Assembly: GCF_030150205.1 (NCBI RefSeq)
Contig: NZ_JASLGT010000005.1
Coordinates: forward strand, 62,001 to 126,000
Direction: 5' to 3'
Origin: Niabella sp.
GTDB lineage: Bacteria; Bacteroidota; Bacteroidia; Chitinophagales; Chitinophagaceae
DNA: 64,000 nucleotides
Positions 43,883 through 52,953 of this stretch are shown piece by piece. The translations under genes were made by a program, and so were the position numbers. Under the pieces are notes generated by a model. The model had not been told where the DNA came from and did not search any database. It saw only the letters and a list, made by a program, of their open reading frames with translations. The stretch's first letter is position 1. Every line of letters starts with the position of its first letter.

Positions 43883-46618
43883 ATGGCTCATTTTTATTAC
43901 AACAGAAAGATGCTGCTGGTGTTGGCCGTTTTGATAATAACGGGCATTGCTGCCTGCTTTACCAGCCGGTCAAAAAAAGTAGATTTCAGCGCCGATGTAA
44001 AACCCATTCTGAATAAAAAATGCATCACCTGTCACGGGGGCGTAAAAGCAAAGGGCGGTTTTAGCGTATTGTTCAGGGAAGAAGCCCTGGCAAAAACAGA
44101 ATCCGGCAAACCAGCCATTATTCCGGGTGATCCGGATAACAGCGAAATGATTCGCAGGCTTACCTTAAAGGATCCCGAAGAGCGCATGCCGTATAAACAC
44201 GAGCCGTTGAGCAAGGACGAAATTAGTATCCTGCGCCGCTGGGTTAAACAGGGGGCACAATGGGGCGATCATTGGGCATATCTGCCCGTAAAACAAACCG
44301 CCGTACCGGATGAAACCAATTCGTGGGTGCGGAATGATGTGGACCGGTTTATTTATGAACAATTGGATGCCCGCGATCTGAAGCCCGCGGCACAGGCAGA
44401 TCCGCAAACCCTGTTGCGAAGAGTGAGCCTCGACCTGATCGGGATGTACCCTTCTGCTGCCATTGCGGATCAATACCTGAAAAACAGCGATGACAAGGGA
44501 TATGAGCGCCTGGTGGATGCATTGCTGGCCTCGCCGCACTTTGGTGAAAAATGGACCTCCATGTGGCTGGATCTTGCGCGGTATGCAGATACCAAGGGAT
44601 ATGAATCGGATGGCGGGCGCAATATCTGGCGGTACCGCGACTGGCTGATTGACGCGTTTAATGCAGATAAACCCTATAATGTCTTTTTAACCGAGCAGAT
44701 CGCCGGAGACCTCTTTCCGGGAGCTACCGATGCCCAATACATCGCAACGGCATTCAGCCGCAATACAATGACCAATGATGAAGGGGGCACCGATAATGAA
44801 GAGTTCCGGGTGGCGGCCGTAATGGACCGGGTAAATACAACCTGGGAATCATTGATGGGCACCACGTTTTCCTGTGTGCAATGCCATAGCCATCCCTATG
44901 ATCCGTTTCGTCATGATGAGTACTACAAATTCATGGCGTACTTTAATAACACACGGGACAACGATATCCCCGGCGAGTACCCGGTTCTGAGAGAATACAA
45001 CGATTCGCTTAAAAATGAATTAACACAATTAACCCGCTGGATCAAAGATAATGGCACGGAAGAACAGTCGGAGCGGGTCCGTCATTTTTTGAAAACCCTG
45101 CAACCGGCTTTTTATGCAACCATTGCCGATAGCTTAAAGAATGCGCTGCCTACCAATAAAAATGGGCCGCTAAATATGCGCAACCAGTCTCATGCCCGCC
45201 TGAAACACATTCAGCTGGACGGTATGGGGCAAATCGTTTTTATGTTCCGCTCCAACAAGCCGGGCGGCAGCATTGTGTTCAGGAAAGATCATCCGGCGGG
45301 TGAAATTCTGGGTACCTATGTGGTGCAGCCCGAAGACCGATGGCATTATGGTGTGGCAAACACGATTGCATCAACAGGCGTTCATGACGTATATGTAACC
45401 TATCAAAATCCAACGGAGAGGGGAGACGATATCATGGCCACTTTCGACTGGTTCGGATTTCTTCCGGAGCTGCCGGAAAAAGGTACGCCTGATTTTGAGG
45501 CACACAAAAAAACGTACTGGAACCTGCTGAATGCTTCCGTTACCACTACACCGGTGATGGTGGAAAATCCTGTCTGGATGCAACGGCAAACTCATGTATT
45601 TGAAAGAGGCAACCGGCTCACTTTAGGAAAAGAAGTAGAACCGGCGGTACCCCAATCGCTAAAATTTGCCATGCCGGCCAATGCACCTAAAAACCGGATG
45701 GGACTGGCCCTTTGGCTTACCGACAAGCGGAATCCCCTGGTGTCCAGAACCATGGTGAACCGGCTCTGGGAACAGCTGTTTGGAACGGGCATTGTGGAAA
45801 CGCTGGAAGATATGGGCACCCAGGGTATGCTGCCCACACATAAGGAGCTGCTGGATCATCTTTCCTGGAGGTTTATGAACGACTATAAATGGAGCATCAA
45901 AAAATTGCTGAAGGAAATGGTGATGAGCGCCACTTACCGGCAGGATTCAAGGCTAACCCCCGAGCTCAAGGAAAAAGATCCGGCAAATAAGTTTTATGCA
46001 AGAGGGCCGAGGGTGCGGTTAAGTGCGGAGCAGCTGCGGGATCAGAATCTCTGCATTAGCGGTTTAATGAGCTCCAAAATGTATGGACCGGGTGTAATGC
46101 CCTGGCAGCCGGATGGTATCTGGCTTTCGCCCTATAATGGTGCGCGCTGGCTGAACAGTGCCGGGGACGACCAGTACCGGCGGGCGGTTTATACCTATTG
46201 GAAACGCACGGCTCCCTATCCCTCCATGATTTCCTTTGATGGGGTACAGCGGGTATTGTGTACGGCGCGGCGGATAAAGACCAATACGCCGCTGCAGGCG
46301 TTAACAACGCTCAATGATTCAGCCTATATTGATATGGCGCGGCATTTGGCATACCGGATGGAGCAGGAGGGCGGTAGAGACGTGGTGGCACAGATACAAA
46401 AGGGATACAATCTGATATTATACAAGCCGATAAAGGAGGATAAGCTGAAGGTGTTTGAAACCCTGTATCAGCAAGCCCTGAAAGAATTCCGGTCAGATAC
46501 CGGGAAAACGATGGCCATGGTAGGGGGGCAGCAGGAGAAAGCGGTACCGGCTACGGCGGCCCTGGTAGTGGTGGCCAATGCCCTGTTGAATTTGGATGAA
46601 GTAGTTGTGAAAAATTAA
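43883..46618 (+). CDS. Planctomycete-type cytochrome lipoprotein (PSCyt1-DUF1549-DUF1553)
   Basis: A 911-aa exported protein. The lipoprotein signal ends ITGIAACFTS (Cys25). The PSCyt1 cytochrome c-like domain (about 34-120) has a haem-binding Cys47-x-x-Cys50-His51 (KKCITCHGG). DUF1549/PSCyt2 follows (about 145-350, with GEKWTSMWLDLARYADTKGY and FSCVQCHSHPYDPFRHDEYY, a second Cys-x-x-Cys-His). DUF1553/PSD1 is at the C terminus (NPLVSRTMVNRLWEQLFGTG, and LSAEQLRDQNLCISG). These proteins are abundant in Planctomycetes and also occur in Bacteroidota; function is unproven, but electron transfer at the cell surface is likely. I chose the ATG at 43883; TTG at 43871 is an alternative. It heads an operon with the DUF1501 gene 21 nt later. 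Confidence 0.92.
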   Translation: MAHFYYNRKMLLVLAVLIITGIAACFTSRSKKVDFSADVKPILNKKCITCHGGVKAKGGFSVLFREEALAKTESGKPAIIPGDPDNSEMIRRLTLKDPEERMPYKHEPLSKDEISILRRWVKQGAQWGDHWAYLPVKQTAVPDETNSWVRNDVDRFIYEQLDARDLKPAAQADPQTLLRRVSLDLIGMYPSAAIADQYLKNSDDKGYERLVDALLASPHFGEKWTSMWLDLARYADTKGYESDGGRNIWRYRDWLIDAFNADKPYNVFLTEQIAGDLFPGATDAQYIATAFSRNTMTNDEGGTDNEEFRVAAVMDRVNTTWESLMGTTFSCVQCHSHPYDPFRHDEYYKFMAYFNNTRDNDIPGEYPVLREYNDSLKNELTQLTRWIKDNGTEEQSERVRHFLKTLQPAFYATIADSLKNALPTNKNGPLNMRNQSHARLKHIQLDGMGQIVFMFRSNKPGGSIVFRKDHPAGEILGTYVVQPEDRWHYGVANTIASTGVHDVYVTYQNPTERGDDIMATFDWFGFLPELPEKGTPDFEAHKKTYWNLLNASVTTTPVMVENPVWMQRQTHVFERGNRLTLGKEVEPAVPQSLKFAMPANAPKNRMGLALWLTDKRNPLVSRTMVNRLWEQLFGTGIVETLEDMGTQGMLPTHKELLDHLSWRFMNDYKWSIKKLLKEMVMSATYRQDSRLTPELKEKDPANKFYARGPRVRLSAEQLRDQNLCISGLMSSKMYGPGVMPWQPDGIWLSPYNGARWLNSAGDDQYRRAVYTYWKRTAPYPSMISFDGVQRVLCTARRIKTNTPLQALTTLNDSAYIDMARHLAYRMEQEGGRDVVAQIQKGYNLILYKPIKEDKLKVFETLYQQALKEFRSDTGKTMAMVGGQQEKAVPATAALVVVANALLNLDEVVVKN

Positions 46619-46639
46619 ACAACGCACAAAAGGATTACA

Positions 46640-48148
46640 ATGACAAAAAAAGACCTTATTGATCAGCGGTTGGTAAAGGAGGCCGAACAAATGGTGATGC
46701 GTACCCACACGCGGCGTCATTTTATAAAAGAGAGTGCCATGGGCCTGGGCGCACTGGCCATAGGATCGTTGTTGGGCGGCTGCGGTGGCAAAAAGAAAGC
46801 TGCGCACTCCATTGTATTTGATCCGGCACATCCCTTACTGCCCAAGGCTTCCCCGTTTTTTGGAAAGGCAAAGAGTGTTATCTTTTTACATATGGCCGGC
46901 GCTCCTTCTCAACTGGAACTTTTTGATTACAAACCGGAACTGTCAAAAATGGATGGGCAGGATTGTCCGCCCTCCTTTCTGGAAGGAAAACAGTTTGCTT
47001 TTATTACCGGTGTTCCCAAGATGTTGGGACCGCAGGCCGCTTTTGCGCAGCACGGCCAGTCGGGGGCCTGGGTGAGCGAGCACCTTCCGCATCTTTCACA
47101 GGCGGTGGATGAGATCTCTTTTCTCAAGGCGGTAACAACCGACCAGTTTAATCACGCCCCTGCGCAGTTGCTGGTGCATACCGGAAGCCCGCGGTTGGGA
47201 AGGCCCAGTATCGGAAGCTGGGTAACCTATGGCCTGGGCACGGAAAATCAGAACCTGCCCGGGTTTGTGGTGCTTACCAGCGGCGGAAGTTTTCCCGATG
47301 CCGGTAAAAGCGTTTGGGGTAGTGGCTTTTTGCCTTCGGTATACCAGGGCGTGCAATGCCGCAGTGAAGGCGATCCTGTATTGTTCATAAAGGATCCGGA
47401 CGGTATGAGCAGAGATCTGCGCAAGGCATCCATAGAAGCCGTTAACCAGGCCAATATGCAGGAGTACCAGGATTATAATGACCCGGAGATCCTTTCCCGC
47501 ATCTCGCAATACGAAATGGCCTACCGGATGCAGATCACAGCGCCGGATGTCATGAACATTAATGATGAACCGCAGTACATCCACGATATGTATGGCACAA
47601 AACCGGGAAAAGCCTGTTTTGCCAATAATGTATTGCTGGCGCGCAAGCTGGTGGAAAAGGGGGTGCGTTTTGTGCAGCTGTTCGATTGGGGTTGGGACGC
47701 GCATGGCGACAATGCCAGCAATGCGCTCAATATCGGCATCATCAATAAGTACAGGAGCGTGGATAAACCCGTTACAGCCTTGCTGATGGACCTGAAGCAA
47801 AGAGGCCTGCTGGATGAAACCCTGGTAGTATGGGCCGGCGAGTTTGGACGTACCCCGATGATGGAAAACAGGAACGGGGCACAAAACCCCTTCAAGGGAA
47901 GGGATCATCACACGGAGGCATTTACCATTTGGATGGCTGGCGGCGGTATTAAAAAAGGCTATACGCATGGCGAAACTGATGAGATCGGGTATAGCGCAGT
48001 AAGCGGAAAAGTAGATGCCTATGACATTCAGGCAACCATCTTAAATCAGTTAGGATTTGATCACGAACAGTTTACCTATCCCTACCAGGGCCGGCCATTC
48101 CGCCTGACCGATGTGGGCGGTAAGGTGATTCAGGAGATCATTGCGTAA
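46640..48148 (+). CDS. DUF1501 protein with Tat signal
   Basis: A 502-aa partner of PSCyt1/DUF1553 proteins. The N terminus has a twin-arginine signal (THTRRHFIKESAMGLGALAI) with a following Cys48 in LLGGCGGKKK, so the mature protein may be lipidated. The body has the alkaline-phosphatase/sulfatase-like DUF1501 fold, with motifs such as HMAGAPSQLELFDYKPEL, VRFVQLFDWGWDAHGDN and VVWAGEFGRTPMMENRNG. Its ATG has AGGA upstream. Tat export suggests a folded metal-binding protein. Substrate unknown. Confidence 0.93.
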   Translation: MTKKDLIDQRLVKEAEQMVMRTHTRRHFIKESAMGLGALAIGSLLGGCGGKKKAAHSIVFDPAHPLLPKASPFFGKAKSVIFLHMAGAPSQLELFDYKPELSKMDGQDCPPSFLEGKQFAFITGVPKMLGPQAAFAQHGQSGAWVSEHLPHLSQAVDEISFLKAVTTDQFNHAPAQLLVHTGSPRLGRPSIGSWVTYGLGTENQNLPGFVVLTSGGSFPDAGKSVWGSGFLPSVYQGVQCRSEGDPVLFIKDPDGMSRDLRKASIEAVNQANMQEYQDYNDPEILSRISQYEMAYRMQITAPDVMNINDEPQYIHDMYGTKPGKACFANNVLLARKLVEKGVRFVQLFDWGWDAHGDNASNALNIGIINKYRSVDKPVTALLMDLKQRGLLDETLVVWAGEFGRTPMMENRNGAQNPFKGRDHHTEAFTIWMAGGGIKKGYTHGETDEIGYSAVSGKVDAYDIQATILNQLGFDHEQFTYPYQGRPFRLTDVGGKVIQEIIA

Positions 48149-48178
48149 TATCCGGAATTGCATTTTCTTATATTAGGA

Positions 48179-48796
48179 TCAGATTAATGCAACAAGATCG
48201 GGAAGCGTTTTATGAAACCATTCCGGTAATTGGTCCGCAGTGACACTCTCCTGAACAGTTCCCGTGTTGATGATCATAAGTTGCATATGCTCCATTGTGG
48301 AAGTGTCTAAAATAAAAATAGTGTCAAATATTTTAAATCGTTTATTTAATTGCTCCAGATTGCCAAAAAAATTCTCGCGCAGGGTTAGCGCATCTACAAA
48401 ATGTCCCCCTTCTTTTGCTCTTATTAAAACACGGTTTGAAGATAGCTCCGGACTATTAAGACAGAAAAACACAAGATGCAGCGAGTATCCTTCTTTTTTA
48501 AACACGTTCACAATGTTCCAGCTTTCCTCTTTTGAAAAATGTCCCTCATACGCAAAGTCAGTCTTGCTTTTCAGGGCGGCTTCAGCTAACCGGAGGAACT
48601 CCTTTTCTACAAAGTCAGAAGCACGAATGTTTAATTCCTTTTGAACTTTGATACCATCTTTCCATAGCCTGCTTTTGGTTTCAAGGTACAGTTTGTCCCC
48701 ATCAAAAATTGAAGTGATATGTTCAGGAAAATAACTGTATCCGACTGTAGACTTACCAGCTCCGTTCGACCCGGTTATAATATACAGCCCTGGCAT
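48179..48796 (-). CDS. Zeta-toxin-like P-loop kinase
   Basis: A 205-aa zeta-toxin-family protein. The Walker A motif GSNGAGKST is at residues 9-17, followed by FDGD, and a later AYEGHF segment and basic region are typical of zeta kinases. Zeta toxins phosphorylate UDP-GlcNAc-type sugars; short chromosomal members may have other kinase substrates. It starts 5 nt after the stop of a small gene that probably encodes its partner. The pair is opposite to the cytochrome cluster and splits it. Confidence 0.85.
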   Translation of the reverse strand: MPGLYIITGSNGAGKSTVGYSYFPEHITSIFDGDKLYLETKSRLWKDGIKVQKELNIRASDFVEKEFLRLAEAALKSKTDFAYEGHFSKEESWNIVNVFKKEGYSLHLVFFCLNSPELSSNRVLIRAKEGGHFVDALTLRENFFGNLEQLNKRFKIFDTIFILDTSTMEHMQLMIINTGTVQESVTADQLPEWFHKTLPDLVALI

Positions 48797-48801
48797 GATG
48801 T

Positions 48802-49059
48802 CTATACCAGTTTGTATCGAACCCGTATTTGCCGGGCCGCTTCGGCACTTAATGTATGTATTTCAACAAACTCAGTTCCTGCCCTGTTTTGGCGAACAAG
48901 CTTTATTTTTCCGTCAGGATATTCCAGAAAACAAGTATCATCCTGGAGCTCCCTGGAATTGATCATAAACGGTAAGCCTTTGGAAAGCTGCCGGGACCGT
49001 AGTTGTTTTACTGCGAGGTTGGCTTTTTTTGTAAGTATGGCTGTATTAACAAAAGACAT
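48802..49059 (-). CDS. Small partner of the zeta-like kinase, probable antitoxin
   Basis: An 85-aa soluble protein with basic N-terminal part (ILTKKANLAVKQLRSRQLSK) and a strand-rich C-terminal part (CFLEYPDGKIKLVRQNRAGT, EFVEIHTLSAEAARQIRVRY). It directly precedes the zeta-like gene on the same strand (5-nt gap), the usual position of an antitoxin. I do not recognise it as epsilon-like; the call rests on position and size. Confidence 0.7.
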   Translation of the reverse strand: MSFVNTAILTKKANLAVKQLRSRQLSKGLPFMINSRELQDDTCFLEYPDGKIKLVRQNRAGTEFVEIHTLSAEAARQIRVRYKLV

Positions 49060-49144
49060 TTTTTGTTCTTTTTAAGAAGAAATACTAAGGTACAAAAAAA
49101 GCGGATTACTTTCATTGGTATGAGTATATGCCATATCAATGCCG

Positions 49145-49152
49145 TAAATTTG
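49145..49152 (+). promoter_or_regulatory. Putative -7 box for the TIM-barrel gene
   Basis: TAAATTTG matches TAnnTTTG exactly, 25 nt upstream of the ATG at 49177. This would let the gene be expressed although the minus-strand toxin module separates it from the DUF1501 gene. Confidence 0.4.
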
Positions 49153-49176
49153 ACTGTCCACAAACGATTGCAGCAT

Positions 49177-50112
49177 ATGAACCATAGCAGAAGAAGTTTT
49201 TTAAAATCATCATCCGCTGCGGCTGCAGCGGGTTTGTTTTTGCCTTACGGAGATCTAATGACAAAGCCTGAACAATTGAAAGCGCCTGCAAAAGCAGGCT
49301 TCCGGCTGATGGTGCTGGCAACCAATTGGGGATTTAACGGGTCTGCAGAGGCTTTTTGTGCCGCGGCAAAAAAAGAAGGCTATAATGGCATTGAAGTTTG
49401 GTGGCCGGGAGAAGCGGCACAACAGAAAGAACTGTTTGATGCATTACAGAAATATCAGCTGGAGGTAGGGTTTCTTTGCGGTGGCTATCAGCCCGTTTGG
49501 AAAGAGCACCTGGAATCTTTTAAGAAATCCGCTACTGCAGCGACGAGGAACTCCGCTCAAAAACCGGTATACATCAATTGCCATTCCGGAAGGGATCATT
49601 TCAGCTATGAAGAAAACAAGGCATTCATCGATTTTACCAGCGGGCTTTCTGCACAAACAGGAATTACCATCTGCCACGAAACCCATCGCTCGCGGATGCT
49701 GTTTGCAGCACATGTGGCGCGGCAGTTTATTGAAAAAAATCCCTCGTTAAAATTAACACTCGATATTTCCCACTGGTGCAATGTACATGAAAGCATGTTG
49801 GGTGATCAGCAGGAAACCGTAGCGCTGGCCCTGGCTAAAACCGAACATATTCACGCAAGGATCGGCCATGCTGAAGGACCGCAGGTAAACGACCCGCGGG
49901 CGCCGGAATGGGAAGCGGTGGTAAAACAGCACTTCAACTGGTGGGATGTGGTTGCCACAAGGAAACGGCAGCGGGGAGAAACCATGACGGTACTCACTGA
50001 ATTTGGCCCTCCCACATACATGCCCGTATTGCCTTACACGCAGCAACCGGTAGCCGACCAATGGGCCATTAATGTACATATGATGAAAACCCTTAGAAAC
50101 CGGTATCAATAA
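49177..50112 (+). CDS. Tat-exported sugar isomerase/AP endonuclease family TIM-barrel protein
   Basis: A 311-aa protein with a twin-arginine signal (MNHSRRSFLKSSSAAAAAG). The mature part is a xylose-isomerase-like TIM barrel (PF01261 type): GYNGIEVWWPGEAAQQKELF, then VYINCHSGRDHFSYEENKAF, TICHETHRSR, TLDISHWCNVHESML and EHIHARIGHAEGPQV. The Glu and His residues in these strands are the expected metal ligands. Its presence beside DUF1501/DUF1553 genes suggests sugar processing outside the cytoplasm. I placed the start at 49177 because the Tat motif begins there; upstream in-frame sequence overlaps the small minus-strand gene. Confidence 0.9.
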   Translation: MNHSRRSFLKSSSAAAAAGLFLPYGDLMTKPEQLKAPAKAGFRLMVLATNWGFNGSAEAFCAAAKKEGYNGIEVWWPGEAAQQKELFDALQKYQLEVGFLCGGYQPVWKEHLESFKKSATAATRNSAQKPVYINCHSGRDHFSYEENKAFIDFTSGLSAQTGITICHETHRSRMLFAAHVARQFIEKNPSLKLTLDISHWCNVHESMLGDQQETVALALAKTEHIHARIGHAEGPQVNDPRAPEWEAVVKQHFNWWDVVATRKRQRGETMTVLTEFGPPTYMPVLPYTQQPVADQWAINVHMMKTLRNRYQ

Positions 50113-50118
50113 TTGTTT

Positions 50119-51522
50119 ATGACGATGCTTGCATTTGTGGATTTTATCGGACGATTTCACCCTGTGTGGGTGCACCTGCCTATCGGGATCTTATTGATGG
50201 CTTGTTTATTTCAATTGTTTGCAAAGCGTTTTCCTTTACTAAAGCCGGCCATTCCGGTATTGTTGTTTTGGGGCGCTATGACGGCCATTGCCTCCTGTAT
50301 TACCGGCTATCTGCTGTCTTTAAGCGGTGATTATGATGACGCGCTGGTAACACAACATCAGTGGATGGGTATTGCTACAGCTGCGGTATCATTGGTCTTG
50401 TATTTTTTAAACCGGTTTTCATTGGCGTTCCGGTATGCCCGCCTGGGCGCAATTGTAGTGCTGCTATTGATCATGATTACGGGACACCTGGGTGGCTCCC
50501 TGACCCATGGCGCCGATTATCTGACCGCAGGTTTAAATGGAGCAGGCGCGGAGCAGGAAATGAAACCGATCCCAAACATACAGGAAGCGGTTTTGTATAC
50601 AGATGTGGTACAGCCGTTATTGCAGCGAAAATGCTATAGCTGTCACGGCAGCAGCAAACAAAAAGGCAAACTACGTTTGGATGCCGAAGCACAGATACTG
50701 AAAGGCGGAAAAGATGGAAAGGCCATTGTAAGCGGTAAACCGGATGAGAGCGCCCTCATTAAACGCTTGCTGCTGCCGCTGAGTGATGATGATCATATGC
50801 CGCCCAAAGAAAAACCGCAGTTAAGCCCCAACGAAGTGGCCATTTTGAGCTGGTGGGTAAGTAGCAGAAACAGCTTTACAAAAAAGGTAAAAGAATTACC
50901 ACAGCCGGATAAAATAAAACCGGTATTAGCGGCCCTGCAATCCGGGGGCTCCGGCAATATTGCAAAAAAGAACGAACTGCCACAAGACGAAGTAGGAGCT
51001 GCGGATGAAGCGGTGCTGAAAAAGCTAAAGGATGCCGGTATTATGGCAGTGCCCGTTTCCAATGAAACCAACTATCTTTCGGTGAGTTTTGTTACGGCTG
51101 GCAGCCAGGCGCAGGAACTGGTTACGCTCCTGGAGCCCATAAAGAAACAGGTCGTATGGCTGAAACTGGCGGAAAGCAATATTACGGATGAAGGATTGGC
51201 CGCCGTTGCAAAATTGATCCATCTCACGCGGTTGCAATTGGCCAATACAAAAATAACAGATGCCGGGCTGGTACATCTGAAAGCATTGGAGCAGTTGCAG
51301 GTATTAAATCTGGTAGGTACAAAGGTTACGGAAAAAGGATTGGCCGCGTTGAAGGACCTGAAATCGTTGAGGGCCCTCTATCTTTATAAGTCCGGCATTG
51401 GAAGTACCGGATGGGTGCAGTTAAAACAATGGTTCCCTAAAACGGTACTGGATTCCGGAGGCTACGCGGTACCCATACTGCCAACGGATACAACCCTGGT
51501 TACTGCAGAGAATAAGAAATAA
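50119..51522 (+). CDS. Membrane cytochrome c-like protein with leucine-rich repeats
   Basis: A 467-aa protein. The first 125 residues hold four transmembrane helices (DUF2231-like, FHPVWVHLPIGILLMACLFQ at the start). A PSCyt1 domain follows (about 155-250) with Cys172-x-x-Cys175-His176 (KCYSCHGSSKQKG), and then leucine-rich repeats (about 330-440; LTRLQLANTKITDAGLVHLK and LQVLNLVGTKVTEKGLAALK are two units). The architecture fits an inner-membrane electron carrier with a protein-binding tail. It begins 6 nt after the TIM-barrel stop. Start at 50119 or 50125. Confidence 0.88.
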   Translation: MTMLAFVDFIGRFHPVWVHLPIGILLMACLFQLFAKRFPLLKPAIPVLLFWGAMTAIASCITGYLLSLSGDYDDALVTQHQWMGIATAAVSLVLYFLNRFSLAFRYARLGAIVVLLLIMITGHLGGSLTHGADYLTAGLNGAGAEQEMKPIPNIQEAVLYTDVVQPLLQRKCYSCHGSSKQKGKLRLDAEAQILKGGKDGKAIVSGKPDESALIKRLLLPLSDDDHMPPKEKPQLSPNEVAILSWWVSSRNSFTKKVKELPQPDKIKPVLAALQSGGSGNIAKKNELPQDEVGAADEAVLKKLKDAGIMAVPVSNETNYLSVSFVTAGSQAQELVTLLEPIKKQVVWLKLAESNITDEGLAAVAKLIHLTRLQLANTKITDAGLVHLKALEQLQVLNLVGTKVTEKGLAALKDLKSLRALYLYKSGIGSTGWVQLKQWFPKTVLDSGGYAVPILPTDTTLVTAENKK

Positions 51523-51774
51523 CCCGGTCTTTATCCACGTTTGCTTCCCGGCATAAAAGGCCAACCATGACCTTCGGCCTCGTTTACCGGTATCCGGGAC
51601 AGCTAATTATTTTTCCATAGAAATAAAAAATAGCAAGAACTGGTTCGGTTTATTAGCCTATTATATATATTTTAATAATAAATTCGTTTTTAAGTCGATA
51701 TTTTGTTTTTAAGTTTAATATTTTTATTACGAAATTGTTATATTTTAAAATAGCTAATTTGTGTTTTATTTGGA
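51523..51774. other. AT-rich region upstream of cas6
   Basis: From about 51600 to the cas6 start the DNA becomes very AT-rich compared with the coding neighbours. GTTTTTAAGT occurs twice in tandem at 51686 and 51705 (19-nt spacing). No CRISPR repeat is present. It may be a promoter region or a relic of a transferred segment. Confidence 0.35.
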
Positions 51775-52560
51775 ATGCGTTTTCTAGTAAAATTGCAAGC
51801 AGCCCGTTTATCGGCGTTGCCCATACACTACCAGGGCTCCCTGGCTGCAGCCATCCGGCGTATTCTTTCTAAAAGTAAATTGGCCGCAGCAACCTTTTCG
51901 CATGAAGAGGGCTACCGGCAGGATGCCCGGCTTTTTTCCTTTTCAAATATGCATTGTGCGTTTAAGCCGGAAGACGACCGGTTGTGGTTGTTGAATAAAG
52001 AACTTTCCTTCTATCTTGGATTGCATTTGCCGGAACAGATGAGTGCCTTTGTCATTGGGCTTTTTCAATATGAGCGGCTCTTTATCGGAGACGCCTATAC
52101 CACAGCTTCATTTAAAATAAAGGCACTGGAGCAACTGCCGGAACCGGAGTATATACCGGAAGAGGGGATCTTTACCTCTTTACTTGTAAAACCGGTTTCT
52201 CCGGTGGCATTGCACAATACTTCGGGAACGGGCTTTTTGTTTCCGGAGGAGCCGGAATTTATAACGACGCTCAATGCCTGCTGGCGACAAAAAATAGCCG
52301 AAACCTATGACATGGCGACCGCGGAAAATGCATTGCTGACCACGAAAATAGTAAGCGGAGGAAGCAGCGCCCGGTTCCGTTTTGCACGTATTGTCCATGA
52401 AGACGGAACACATAGTTTGATCCGGGGATGCTTAAACTTTGTATTAAAAGTGACTGCCCGAAAACACTTTCTGAACCTTTTACTCAATACCGGGATGGGA
52501 GCGTATAATCACGAAGGCCTGGGATTTCTGGAAGTAATTCCCACCGGAAGCGGCAGCTAA
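51775..52560 (+). CDS. cas6: Cas6-family CRISPR endoribonuclease, solitary
   Basis: A 261-aa Cas6 homologue, normally the enzyme that cuts CRISPR precursor RNA at repeats. The N-terminal ferredoxin-like part has LPIHYQGSLAAAIRRILSKS and then FSHEEGYRQDARLFSFSNMH. This keeps the usual His-x-x-Gly and RLFSFS (typically KLFTFS) motifs; His43 is the likely catalytic His. The C terminus carries the glycine-rich loop GMGAYNHEGLGFLEVI of the family. There are no other cas genes and no repeat array in this window. It is a cas gene without its usual neighbours, followed by a sensor kinase. Confidence 0.85.
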   Translation: MRFLVKLQAARLSALPIHYQGSLAAAIRRILSKSKLAAATFSHEEGYRQDARLFSFSNMHCAFKPEDDRLWLLNKELSFYLGLHLPEQMSAFVIGLFQYERLFIGDAYTTASFKIKALEQLPEPEYIPEEGIFTSLLVKPVSPVALHNTSGTGFLFPEEPEFITTLNACWRQKIAETYDMATAENALLTTKIVSGGSSARFRFARIVHEDGTHSLIRGCLNFVLKVTARKHFLNLLLNTGMGAYNHEGLGFLEVIPTGSGS

Positions 52561-52953
52561 AATCCGGTAGCGGCAAATCCTTGCGCCATACATAATACGT
52601 TCCGGCTCTAAAGCCATCGGACGAAGCCATAACAGCTTCTTTTTTTGATCCCGGTTTCAAACATAATATATCCATTAGAAAATCCTTATATTCGTCAAGG
52701 ACAACCAACCGTCCGCTACAATGAGCCCTTTTTTTTATAAAAGAAAAACTGTTCCGTTGATCGCACCTTCAGGATATCAACATGAAAAACCGGAAGACCG
52801 GCTGCCTGTTTCCGGAAGCAGGATATTGTATAAAAATAGTTTTCTGTACCCCTTGCTTCCCGGTTGCTGAAGGGATGGCTTTGCTGTAACAAAATGCGAT
52901 TCTGCCCATTGAACGGATAACTCCTCTACTCTTAACCTACATTACCACAGTTG
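52561..52953. other. Intergenic region between cas6 and the hybrid kinase
   Basis: No gene that I can support. A 49-codon frame at 52721-52870 starts MSPFFYKRKTVPLIAPSGYQ but has no recognisable features. No direct repeats of CRISPR type are seen. Confidence 0.3.

Noticed and set aside
43478..44016. Short plus-strand frames in the repeat cluster and over the start of the PSCyt1 gene
   Set aside because: They run through palindromic repeats or overlap the clearly coding cytochrome gene in another frame.
51661..51774. CRISPR leader upstream of cas6
   Set aside because: The stretch is AT-rich and has a 10-nt tandem word, but there are no repeats or spacers and it simply leads into the gene.
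52484..52708. Minus-strand frame overlapping the end of cas6
   Set aside because: It needs a TTG start, overlaps cas6 by about 76 nt and shows no family features.
52721..52870. 49-codon plus-strand frame between cas6 and the hybrid kinase
   Set aside because: No ribosome-binding region, domain or signal; length is within chance expectation.
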